A DNA stretch of 9,759 nt from assembly GCA_025934475.1 (NCBI GenBank), contig JAICXZ010000059.1, positions 1 through 9,759 of the forward strand, written 5' to 3'. The notes under the pieces were generated by a model that saw only the letters and a list, made by a program, of their open reading frames with translations, had not been told where the DNA came from and ran no database searches. Shown piece after piece: positions 1 through 7,261 of the stretch (within the stretch, counting starts at the first letter, position 1; each line of letters begins with the position of its first letter). The stretch comes from Mucilaginibacter sp. Its GTDB lineage: Bacteria > Bacteroidota > Bacteroidia > Sphingobacteriales > Sphingobacteriaceae. The translations under genes were made by a program, and so were the position numbers.

Positions 1-1
1 G

Positions 2-2005
2 CCGTTTTCGGTTGTGTTATCCAGAGTGATGGCACGAAAATATTTCGGGAATTCTGATCCTATTGGCAAGACCCTGACAATCAAAACCGATAGTGCGTTC
101 ACCTACCAGGTGACCGGCGTGGCAGAAAATGCACCATCCAACTCGTCCATTGCTTTCAATTTTATTGCATCGGCATCTACCCTGACTTCAATGAAAAGCT
201 TTGCCCGTCGTATCGACGAGCAGCAAGGTATAGGTCCGGGCTCGTTCAATGTTTATCTTTTGCTGAAGGACCAGAAAGATACAGCAGAGGTAAAAAGGGT
301 AATGCAGGTTATGGTAAAAGCCGATAAGAACGCTTTTGATGATGAAAAGTTCTCGGTTCTGCCGCTCGCGAGCACGCATCTGGAAAACAATTTTGGAGAC
401 TTTACCAATGTCAAATACCTGAAGATATTCCCGGTTGTGGCTATTTTGGTATTGTTGCTGGCGCTGGTAAACTATATGAGCCTATCTACCGCGCGGGCAA
501 CTTTAAGGGCGAAGGAAATAGGCATACGAAAAGTGACCGGCGCAAGCAGGACGAATATCGCCAGGCAGTTTTACGTTGAATCAGCGTTGTTTGCCCTTAT
601 TTCGTTCGTGTTGGGATATTTTCTGTGCTATGCTTTCAAACCATTATTTCTCAATACACTAAAGCTCAATATCGATAATTCCTTCCTGTATAGCCCGCTG
701 GTTTTGATGTTGATGGCAGGGTTGCTGATTATAACTATTCTCGTGGCGGGGAGCTACCCTTCGATGGTGTTATCGTCTTTTAACCCTGTCATTACTTTGA
801 AGGGAAAAATGAGCAAGCAATCGGGTGGAGTAACAGTACGAAAGGTATTCACTACCTTACAATTTGCCATCTCGGTTGGATTGATTATTTGTGGTATTGT
901 CATTGACAGGCAACTCTACTATATGCGCCATGCCGATACCGGTATCAATAAAGAAAATGTGTTAATGATACCGGTTGGGGTTGCTTTTGATGGACATTAT
1001 GCTGCCTTCAGTCGCGAAATGAAGAACCTTGCAGGGGTGAGTGAGATAGCAACATCGCACTACGGTATGTTCCAGAGTTATGATATGTACTCGGTGAGCG
1101 GCAAGAATCCGAAAGAGCAGATGATGCTGCCATCCCTAACTGTCGATCAAAATTTTGTGAATGTTTTGGGCTTAAAATGGAAATATCCGCCGGCTCCAAA
1201 TACCACGCTTGAAGGACATAATAAAGTAGTGATTAACGAAGAAGCGATTGCACAACTGCATCTGGACCCCAATCCGGTGGGCACCTATATAAAAGCAGGA
1301 GGTGATAACCTGCAAAATCCGATAGGCATGTATATGAAACCAGGAAATGATGACGTGCAAATTGTGGGCGTATTAAAAGATTTCAACTTTAGCTCAATGG
1401 AACAATCCATTAAACCGCTGGGGCTGTTCACAGCGCCGGATACCGCAAAGTTCTGGGGAAAATACAGCTGTAATCTGTTTGCCCGAATCAAACCAAAAAT
1501 AAACCTGCCCACGTTGCTTGAGGCTATGAAAGGTATTTATAAAAAATACAATAGTGATACGCCATTTACATATACTTTTTTAGATGACGCCTTTAATGCA
1601 CAATACCAGGCCGAAGACAGGCTGGCGTCGATATTTAGCATCTTCACAGTGATAACCATCATTTTGGCTACCATGGGCTTATTTGGCCTTGCTGCATTTA
1701 CTATCGAACAACGCGCCAAAGAGATCGGCGTCCGAAAAGTGCTGGGCGCCAGTATCGGATCTATCAATGGCTTGCTGTCTAAAGACTTTTTGAAACTGGT
1801 GTTGTTATCGATAGTTGTCGCATCACCGATTGCCTGGTACATGATGCATAATTGGTTGCAGGGATTTGCTTACCGGATCAATATCCAATGGTGGATGTTT
1901 GCGGGGGCAGGATTGCTGGCAATTGTGGTCGCCGTCGTCATAGTTAGCTATCATGCCATCAGGGCGGCGCTGGTAAATCCAGTGAAAAGCCTTCGTTCGG
2001 AATAA
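2..2005 (+). CDS. MacB/FtsX-family ABC transporter permease (5' end outside window)
   Basis: This is the C-terminal ~667 residues of an inner-membrane permease; the frame is open from base 2, so the GTG at 14 is not a credible start. Numbered from base 14, residues 1-130 are the end of the first periplasmic MacB-like domain (MARKYFGNSDPIGKTL near the start). TM helices lie near 137-157, 190-208 and 229-247, followed by TM5 at 281-297, a second periplasmic domain to ~535, and TM helices at 541-562, 594-611 and 628-648. The FtsX coupling motif occurs twice, RAKEIGIRKVTGAS (165-178) and RAKEIGVRKVLGAS (567-580). Compared with full-length neighbours, about 130-170 residues including TM1 are missing, cut only by the window edge. 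No Walker motifs are present, so an ATPase must act in trans. Oddity: residues 420-449 are a 15-residue unit repeated twice in tandem. It ends NPVKSLRSE, TAA, 36 bp before the next gene. The substrate is unknown. Confidence 0.96.
   Translation, partial: PFSVVLSRVMARKYFGNSDPIGKTLTIKTDSAFTYQVTGVAENAPSNSSIAFNFIASASTLTSMKSFARRIDEQQGIGPGSFNVYLLLKDQKDTAEVKRVMQVMVKADKNAFDDEKFSVLPLASTHLENNFGDFTNVKYLKIFPVVAILVLLLALVNYMSLSTARATLRAKEIGIRKVTGASRTNIARQFYVESALFALISFVLGYFLCYAFKPLFLNTLKLNIDNSFLYSPLVLMLMAGLLIITILVAGSYPSMVLSSFNPVITLKGKMSKQSGGVTVRKVFTTLQFAISVGLIICGIVIDRQLYYMRHADTGINKENVLMIPVGVAFDGHYAAFSREMKNLAGVSEIATSHYGMFQSYDMYSVSGKNPKEQMMLPSLTVDQNFVNVLGLKWKYPPAPNTTLEGHNKVVINEEAIAQLHLDPNPVGTYIKAGGDNLQNPIGMYMKPGNDDVQIVGVLKDFNFSSMEQSIKPLGLFTAPDTAKFWGKYSCNLFARIKPKINLPTLLEAMKGIYKKYNSDTPFTYTFLDDAFNAQYQAEDRLASIFSIFTVITIILATMGLFGLAAFTIEQRAKEIGVRKVLGASIGSINGLLSKDFLKLVLLSIVVASPIAWYMMHNWLQGFAYRINIQWWMFAGAGLLAIVVAVVIVSYHAIRAALVNPVKSLRSE
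1271..1360 (+). repeat. 45-bp in-frame tandem duplication inside the first permease gene
   Basis: Bases 1271-1315 and 1316-1360 are adjacent 45-bp copies that match at 35 of 45 positions by eye. They encode NPVGTYIKAGGDNLQ followed by NPIGMYMKPGNDDVQ, with 8 of 15 residues identical and most of the others conservative. The unit sits immediately before the conserved IVGVLKDF strand of the second periplasmic domain, where the three neighbouring paralogs each have only one corresponding segment. The divergence between copies shows that the duplication is not recent and has stayed in frame. Confidence 0.85.
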
Positions 2006-2041
2006 AAGCTTCCATTATATGAAGAACTAATAAACTAAACC

Positions 2042-4543
2042 ATGTTAAAAACAAACTTAAAACTCGCATTACGGAACCTATTCCGCAACAAGCTTTACGC
2101 AGGCATCAACATTATTGGGCTCGGGGTAGCCAGTGCCTTTTGTATATTGGTTTACCTGTATGTGAAAAACGAACATTCGTTTGATAATTTCAATCATGAC
2201 CAGGATCAGCTTTTCAGGCTGGAGCAAACCAATACTTTCGAATCACCCTGGGATAAAAAAAAACCAAAAAACTTCTTTTCGTTTTTGATGAAGGATGCAG
2301 AACAGAAAAATCTGATCCAGACGCCCACCTCGATGGGGCCAGATCTGAAGCGCAATTTTCCGGAGATTGAAAATGCAGTTCGTTTTGCTCCTATGGGCGC
2401 TGAAACTGTTAAGGCTGGAAACAGGAGTTTTAAAGAGGGGGAGAGAAATCTCACATACGTCGATGCCGATTTTTTCAGCGTTTTTAGCTACCCTTTGGTA
2501 TCGGGTGAACCGGCAACAGTGATATCCGGACTTAACCAGGCAGCAATCAGCGAAAGGCTGGCAAAAAAATATTTTGGAAATGCAGACCCGGTGGGGAAGG
2601 TTATCACTTTTCCAAATGAAACCAACCAGCCACCGATTACAATAAATGGTGTGTTCAAAGACTTCCCGGCTAACTCCAGTTTTCAATATGACCTGGTGAT
2701 GAGTATGGAGTCGAGTCCGGAGTATAAAGAGGATATGGCACGCGGAGTAAACTCTTTCAGCAACCCACTTGTCCTTAAACTAAAAAAAGGCACCAATCCA
2801 GCGGCGCTTCAAGCGAAATTGGATGCGTTCGGTAAGCAGTATTTCAAACCATTATACGAAGGGATCAGAAAATTTGATCCTAAAGCCAAACCGCAGGAAA
2901 TACATTTCTTTTTGCGCCCTTTTGCGCAAGCGCATTACAACCAGGCAGCCGGATGGTATCACTATACCGATTTAAAGAATATTTACCAATTGGTATGCCT
3001 TACCGTTGTTATCCTGCTGATAGCCTGCCTCAACTATATTCTGCTTACTTTAACCAATACCGTTTCGCGCTCACAAGATGTGGGAATTCGCAAAACTATA
3101 GGAGCGGAGCGATTACAGATCGTACTTCAATACTACACCGAAACACAGGTGATCGTTTTTATTGCTGTAGCCGTGGGTTTTGTTCTTTCGGTAGTTTGCC
3201 TGCCGCTGTTCGGAAGATTGACAGGCGCGCCCATCGATCTGACCAATATACCCCTTACAAGCATCATTTTGTACCTGTTTTTACTCGCGGTAGCCATGGG
3301 TCTGCTGGCGGGTATATACCCGGCTTTGGCCATGTCTGGATTAAAGCCTTTAAGTATTATGCGCAGTTTTTCGGCATATAAAATAAACCCTGTGCTATCA
3401 AGACTCCTAATAATCCTTCAATTCGCAGTTTGTGTCGTACTTATTATATCGGCACTTGTTATAAACCGGCAAATGCATTATGTAAACAACGCCAGTATGG
3501 GATTTGATAAGGATCAGGTGTTAATATTGAATTCGCCCTATAGCTGGATGGATAAACAGAAAATGACTGTGCTCAAACAGCGTATGTTTAATTATGCTGC
3601 AACAGTTCGGGGCATACAGGGCATTACCAGCGCCTCATTCACGTTTGCTGGTTATAACAACAATGCCTATGAGATCGGCAGCGAAAAAGTGATGGTGGAA
3701 GAATATAACGTTGATTTCAACTATTTTTCCTTTCTTAAAATACCTATTGTGCAAGGCAGGGCGTTCTCACCGGCAATTGCCAGCGATAGCTCTAAAATTC
3801 CCGTGACCGGCACTCATAAATTCAGTACGGTAAGGCATACTTTCATTGCCAACCAAACCTTGTACAATATGCTTGGTAAGCCTGAGGTAGGCGTTTACAA
3901 TGATCAGATGGGGGGCATACTGATTGGTGTTTGCAAAGATTACCATGCCGAAGACCTTACAAAAAAGATAGAACCAACCTATTTTGTAGTAAACAAAAAC
4001 CAGGCAAACAATATATGGATTAAACTGGCGGGTGGGCAGAATATTCCTGAAGAGATAGCCGGGATAAAAACCAATTGGGATAAGTTTACCGGTAATTTGC
4101 CTTTTGTGTATACATTTATGGATGAGGAAGTAGCTAAAAGCTACGACGCCTATGTTCGTTGGATGGCAACTATTACTGTTTCATGTGTGGTTGCTATCGT
4201 GCTTGCATGCCTTGGTTTGTTTGGGTTGTCAGGCCTAACCACTATCAATCGCACCAAAGAGATTGGCATCCGCAAGGTGTTAGGCGCATCTGTATCTAAC
4301 TTGTTTCTGCTCGTAAACCGCGAAACATTTTTCCTTGCGGTAGGCTCATTTTTGCTCGCTTTGCCGATAGCTGCTTATTTAACGAATGAATGGCTGTCGA
4401 ACTTTGCATACCGGATACACCTTGATTGGCCGATTTTTACTGTCGCGGGTTTGATTTCAATTCTAACCGCCATCGCGGCGGTAAGCTATCACACCATAAG
4501 TGCAGCAATGGCGAATCCTGTAAAAAGCCTGCGTTCTGAATGA
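2042..4543 (+). CDS. MacB/FtsX-family ABC transporter permease
   Basis: Full-length 833-aa inner-membrane permease with two FtsX domains and no ATPase domain. It starts with the basic helix MLKTNLKLALRNLFRNK and TM1 (20-42), as its neighbours do, which supports this ATG although no clear ribosome binding site precedes it. A periplasmic MacB-like domain spans ~43-312 (AKKYFGNADPVGK at 174-186), then TM2-4 at 313-337, 368-390 and 405-428, TM5 at 452-474, a second periplasmic domain to ~705, and TM6-8 at 708-731, 763-781 and 797-815. It is the longest of the set, partly through a Lys-rich stretch at 66-100. The second coupling motif is canonical (RTKEIGIRKVLGAS, 737-750), but the first is weakened to RSQDVGIRKTIGAE (343-356). 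The usual VVKDF of the second periplasmic domain reads VCKDY (630-634). A run of nine A's lies at 2255-2263. The 36-bp upstream gap suggests co-transcription with the preceding gene. The substrate is not identifiable. Confidence 0.97.
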   Translation: MLKTNLKLALRNLFRNKLYAGINIIGLGVASAFCILVYLYVKNEHSFDNFNHDQDQLFRLEQTNTFESPWDKKKPKNFFSFLMKDAEQKNLIQTPTSMGPDLKRNFPEIENAVRFAPMGAETVKAGNRSFKEGERNLTYVDADFFSVFSYPLVSGEPATVISGLNQAAISERLAKKYFGNADPVGKVITFPNETNQPPITINGVFKDFPANSSFQYDLVMSMESSPEYKEDMARGVNSFSNPLVLKLKKGTNPAALQAKLDAFGKQYFKPLYEGIRKFDPKAKPQEIHFFLRPFAQAHYNQAAGWYHYTDLKNIYQLVCLTVVILLIACLNYILLTLTNTVSRSQDVGIRKTIGAERLQIVLQYYTETQVIVFIAVAVGFVLSVVCLPLFGRLTGAPIDLTNIPLTSIILYLFLLAVAMGLLAGIYPALAMSGLKPLSIMRSFSAYKINPVLSRLLIILQFAVCVVLIISALVINRQMHYVNNASMGFDKDQVLILNSPYSWMDKQKMTVLKQRMFNYAATVRGIQGITSASFTFAGYNNNAYEIGSEKVMVEEYNVDFNYFSFLKIPIVQGRAFSPAIASDSSKIPVTGTHKFSTVRHTFIANQTLYNMLGKPEVGVYNDQMGGILIGVCKDYHAEDLTKKIEPTYFVVNKNQANNIWIKLAGGQNIPEEIAGIKTNWDKFTGNLPFVYTFMDEEVAKSYDAYVRWMATITVSCVVAIVLACLGLFGLSGLTTINRTKEIGIRKVLGASVSNLFLLVNRETFFLAVGSFLLALPIAAYLTNEWLSNFAYRIHLDWPIFTVAGLISILTAIAAVSYHTISAAMANPVKSLRSE

Positions 4544-4547
4544 TAAA

Positions 4548-4568
4548 AGACTGGAAATCAGAGATTGG
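4548..4568 (+). repeat. Degenerate heptad array, left arm of an inverted pair
   Basis: Three consecutive 7-bp units, AGACTGG, AAATCAG and AGATTGG, begin four bases after the stop codon of the preceding gene. They fit a loose RGATTAG-type consensus. The first two units are nearly the reverse complement of the first two units of the array at 4594-4621, so the pair can fold into a stem of 12 matches in 14 with a 32-nt loop (4548-4561 against 4594-4607). No T-run follows, so this is not a classical intrinsic terminator. Confidence 0.6.
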
Positions 4569-4593
4569 GCATTCTTTATTGGTAATATAAATA

Positions 4594-4621
4594 CTAATCT
4601 CCAGTCTCTAATCACTAACCC
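4594..4621 (-). repeat. Degenerate heptad array, right arm of an inverted pair
   Basis: Four 7-bp units read CTAATCT, CCAGTCT, CTAATCA and CTAACCC on the + strand. On the complementary strand they are GGGTTAG, TGATTAG, AGACTGG and AGATTAG, the same class as the units at 4548-4568 in the opposite orientation. The same TTAG core recurs in the arrays at 7222-7249 and 9656-9704. Confidence 0.65.
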
Positions 4622-4655
4622 CAACTGTATCGAAACCGAACATAAACTGTACACT

Positions 4656-4671
4656 TACGAACAGGTTCGTA
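4656..4671. promoter_or_regulatory. 16-bp palindrome overlapping a TATAAT sequence (possible operator)
   Basis: TACGAAC and GTTCGTA form perfect 7-bp arms around a 2-bp centre (AG). Such a short centre suits a dimeric DNA-binding protein better than an RNA hairpin. The sequence TATAAT follows at 4670-4675, overlapping the right arm by two bases, but no good -35 element lies 17 bp upstream (CTGTAC at 4647-4652 is weak). Bacteroidota promoters usually use TAnnTTTG at -7, so the TATAAT may be chance. The site lies 87 bp before the next start codon, in the longest gap of the window. Its role as an operator is inferred from symmetry and position only. Confidence 0.4.
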
Positions 4672-4718
4672 TAATGCTATTTAAGTGAAATAATTAATAA
4701 TCAGTATTTTAATTCATT

Positions 4719-4738
4719 GGTACGTTTCTTATCGTACC
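4719..4738 (+). promoter_or_regulatory. Small hairpin just upstream of the third gene
   Basis: GGTACG and CGTACC are perfect 6-bp arms around an 8-nt loop (TTTCTTAT), ending 19 bp before the ATG at 4758. In the leader RNA this would sit close to the ribosome entry region. The bases ACCTGTTC at 4736-4743, which overlap the right arm, are also the exact reverse complement of GAACAGGT at 4659-4666 inside the upstream palindrome, so alternative pairings are possible. The loop contains TACGTTTC (4721-4728), one base away from the Bacteroidota -7 box TAnnTTTG, but no -33 box was seen. The function is unproven. Confidence 0.35.
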
Positions 4739-4757
4739 TGTTCAAAATGACCATCAT

Positions 4758-7184
4758 ATGCTAAAGAGTTACTTCAAGATCGCCTGGCGAAATATCGTTC
4801 GCCATAAAGGATATGCCGCTATTAATATATCCGGGCTAACGGTCGGCATTGCTGCCTACCTGCTCATTTTCGTAGTGATACAATACGAAAACAGCTATGA
4901 TACCTTCAGGCCTGATTTCAAGAATATTTATCACGTTGTAACGAAGGAAAAAAGCGAAATGGGCTACAGCTATAACCCGGGTGTACAGATACCAGCCACT
5001 GCAGCGTTGCGACTCGATTTCCCTGAAACAAAAATTGCAGCGCTCAATACCAGCTATGGCAGCCAGATCACCGTGCCCGTTAGTGTCGGTGGCAGTAGTG
5101 CGGCAGACAAAAAGTTCCTGGAAAACACGGGCGTGATGTTCATGGAACCGCAGTTCTTCGATATTTTTTCGACCAAATGGCTTGCCGGCGCTCCCTCGGT
5201 ATTAGCTCAACCTGATATGGTTGTGATCGATAAAAGCAGCGCCACAAAATATTTCGGCGACTGGAAGAATGCGATGGGCAAGTCGCTGAAAATGGATAAT
5301 CAAATTAATCTGAAAGTTGGAGGTATTATTGAAGATACTCCGCCTAACAGCGACTTACCTTTAAAAGTACTGGTGTCATTTAATACCTGGAAAAGATACC
5401 CGAAGGATTACTATTACCATCCCGACTGGCACAATCTGAGCAGCAATCACCAGGTGTTTATGGAGTTGCCTGCAAATGAATCAGCCGAGAAAATAAACAA
5501 GCAGCTCGAAACATTTTACAACAAGCATACAGGCGAAAAAGGCAGGAATACGAAAATCAACTTCCTGCAGCCACTGGGCGATATGCATTTTGATACCCGT
5601 TTCGGCAACACGATCGGCGATCATATAACGAACAGGGCTACATTGCGTACGCTTTCACTTATCGGAATTTTGATCATCGTGATGGCTTCCATCAATTTTA
5701 TTAATCTTTCCACGGCGCAGTCCGTTGGCCGGTCAAAAGAGGTTGGGATACGCAAGGTAATGGGCAGCAGCCGGGCGCAGTTGATAGCGCAAGTGATGGG
5801 CGAAACAACCATCATCGTGGTAGGTGCGGTAGCGCTTGCCGTTATCATAGCCCGAATCTTAATGCCATATTTGCAAAATGTCGCCAGTGTACCGGAGAGC
5901 ATAAGCCTGTTCAACACCGGTAGCGTTTTGTTCCTGGTTTGTATTACAATTGCTGTTGTATTGCTTGCAGGTATATACCCTGCACTGGTAGTATCTGGCT
6001 TCAAACCTGTACTGGCTTTAAAGAATAAGATCACCGCCGCCTCGATAGGTGGCATCCCGTTGCGCAGAGCTCTTGTGGTAACACAATTTGCCATCTCCCA
6101 GTTCCTGATCATCGCCACTATCATTGCCGTTAAACAGATGAACTTTATAAGCGAAGCTGATCTTGGCTTTGATAAAGAAGCAGTGTTGGTGATCCCAACA
6201 GCAACAGACAGCGTTAGCCTGGCTAAAATGAATGCCTACAAGCAACTGGTTTTGCAAAATCCGGACGTCAAATCGGCATCATTCGCCTCCGACGCACCTT
6301 CATCAGATAACAATTGGGCCACTAACTTTTACTTCAATAATTCGCATAAGGAAAATGGGTTAACTACGTGGCTCAAAGTTGCAGATGCCGACTATTTCAA
6401 AACGTTCGGCCTGCATTTCGTTGCAGGAAAAGGGTATGACCAAAGTGATACTGCACGGCAATTGGTTGTGAACGAAAGCTTTGTGCATAAATTGGGTATA
6501 AACAACTCTGCCGAGATCATTGGCAAAACAGCAAGCATCAATGGTGGACGCAATTTTTTGCCAATTGTGGGCGTGGTTAAAGATTTTAAAACCAACTCTT
6601 TGCGCGAAGAGATAAAGCCGATAGTTATTTCGGAGAATAAACCATTCGAGGGTGATATCACTATCAAAATACAAACTAGACATCTTTCAAAAACAGTGGC
6701 CACGCTTCAGCGCCAATGGGAAAACAACTATCCTGCTTATGCCTACAACGGCTATTTTGTAGATGATAACATAGCCCAATTCTATAAACAGGAAACACAG
6801 ATGTCGCTGGTGTATAAAATATTCGCCGGTATAGCACTTTTTATTTCGTGCCTGGGCCTTTATGGGCTGGTGTCTTTCATGGTGGTGCAGCGCACCAAAG
6901 AAGTGGGTGTGCGTAAGGTATTGGGTGCATCCGTAAGCAGTATTATATATCTGTTTTCAAAAGAATTTATGATGTTGATCACCATATCGTTTGTGATTGC
7001 GGTGCCCATAGGCTGGTACATGATGTCGGGCTGGTTGCAAAATTTTGTCTATAAGATACAAATGGGCGTCGATGTGTTTGTCTTCGCGATTGCCGCTTCA
7101 TTAATAATCGCATGGGTCACGGTGGGCTACAAGGCTATCAAAGCAGCGCTGGCGAATCCCGTGAGGAGCCTAAGATCTGAGTAG
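4758..7184 (+). CDS. MacB/FtsX-family ABC transporter permease
   Basis: Full-length 808-aa inner-membrane permease. The ATG at 4758 gives MLKSYFKIAWRNIVRHKGYAAIN, matching the N-termini of its neighbours; no strong ribosome binding site is visible. TM1 is at 22-43, then a periplasmic MacB-like domain to ~296 (TKYFGDWKNAMGKSL at 163-177), TM2-4 at 297-318, 349-370 and 387-409, TM5 at 438-457, a second periplasmic domain to ~685 (LPIVGVVKDF at 601-610), and TM6-8 at 686-708, 738-756 and 771-791. Both coupling motifs are intact, RSKEVGIRKVMGSS (325-338) and RTKEVGVRKVLGAS (712-725), so both halves probably contact an ATPase. No Walker motifs are present. It is preceded by the longest gap (214 bp) with inverted repeats, so it may begin its own transcription unit. 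Its end, NPVRSLRSE TAG, runs into a hexanucleotide repeat that includes the stop codon. The substrate is unknown; MacB- or LolC-like export is the family expectation, not a demonstrated role. Confidence 0.97.
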   Translation: MLKSYFKIAWRNIVRHKGYAAINISGLTVGIAAYLLIFVVIQYENSYDTFRPDFKNIYHVVTKEKSEMGYSYNPGVQIPATAALRLDFPETKIAALNTSYGSQITVPVSVGGSSAADKKFLENTGVMFMEPQFFDIFSTKWLAGAPSVLAQPDMVVIDKSSATKYFGDWKNAMGKSLKMDNQINLKVGGIIEDTPPNSDLPLKVLVSFNTWKRYPKDYYYHPDWHNLSSNHQVFMELPANESAEKINKQLETFYNKHTGEKGRNTKINFLQPLGDMHFDTRFGNTIGDHITNRATLRTLSLIGILIIVMASINFINLSTAQSVGRSKEVGIRKVMGSSRAQLIAQVMGETTIIVVGAVALAVIIARILMPYLQNVASVPESISLFNTGSVLFLVCITIAVVLLAGIYPALVVSGFKPVLALKNKITAASIGGIPLRRALVVTQFAISQFLIIATIIAVKQMNFISEADLGFDKEAVLVIPTATDSVSLAKMNAYKQLVLQNPDVKSASFASDAPSSDNNWATNFYFNNSHKENGLTTWLKVADADYFKTFGLHFVAGKGYDQSDTARQLVVNESFVHKLGINNSAEIIGKTASINGGRNFLPIVGVVKDFKTNSLREEIKPIVISENKPFEGDITIKIQTRHLSKTVATLQRQWENNYPAYAYNGYFVDDNIAQFYKQETQMSLVYKIFAGIALFISCLGLYGLVSFMVVQRTKEVGVRKVLGASVSSIIYLFSKEFMMLITISFVIAVPIGWYMMSGWLQNFVYKIQMGVDVFVFAIAASLIIAWVTVGYKAIKAALANPVRSLRSE

Positions 7185-7207
7185 CAGTGGCAGTAGCAGT
7201 TGACAGT
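7183..7207 (+). repeat. Hexanucleotide array overlapping a stop codon
   Basis: The units AGCAGT, GGCAGT and AGCAGT, then a 7-base variant TGACAGT, run in tandem from the second base of the TAG stop codon of the third gene. A matching array sits at the same place after the fourth gene. Because the array starts within the stop codon, it forms the first part of the intergenic spacer. Confidence 0.7.
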
Positions 7208-7221
7208 TTGTAATTAATAGA

Positions 7222-7249
7222 ATTTAGGATTTAGAGTTTAGTATTTAGA
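7222..7249 (+). repeat. Heptanucleotide (TTTAG) array before the fourth gene
   Basis: Four tandem 7-bp units read ATTTAGG, ATTTAGA, GTTTAGT and ATTTAGA, followed by a decayed fifth (ATTTTCA, 7250-7256). The array ends within 12 bp of the ATG at 7262, in the place where a ribosome binding site would normally be, and no Shine-Dalgarno sequence is visible there. The same units in the same order start the longer array at 9656. Confidence 0.8.
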
Positions 7250-7261
7250 ATTTTCAACGCC

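Noticed and set aside
14..31. GTG (14) or ATG (29) as the start of the first gene
   Set aside because: The frame stays open to base 2 and the residues there (PFSVVLSRVMARKYFGN) are the middle of a MacB-like periplasmic domain, so the true start lies outside the window.
2243..2686. 147-codon - strand frame opposite the second gene
   Set aside because: It is fully antisense to the first periplasmic domain and its composition (rich in Phe, Cys and Ser) is typical of a shadow frame.
2953..3381. 142-codon + strand frame inside the second gene
   Set aside because: It is a shifted frame within a well-supported membrane domain; its protein has mixed composition and no known motif.
4548..4607. Rho-independent terminator after the second gene
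   Set aside because: The stem is imperfect and AT-rich with a 32-nt loop, and no T-run follows the right arm.
4747..4764. Tiny upstream ORF (MTIIC, stop) overlapping the start codon of the third gene
   Set aside because: Five codons with no ribosome binding site is what chance gives; the overlap with the ATG at 4758 could be translational coupling but nothing else supports it.
5621..6124. 167-codon open frame on the - strand, the longest antisense frame
   Set aside because: It lies entirely opposite the first FtsX domain of the third gene, has no recognisable domain or start signal, and is explained by the codon use of the sense gene.
7183..7249. CRISPR array
   Set aside because: The repeats are 6-7 bp and contiguous, with no spacers of uniform length and no cas genes.
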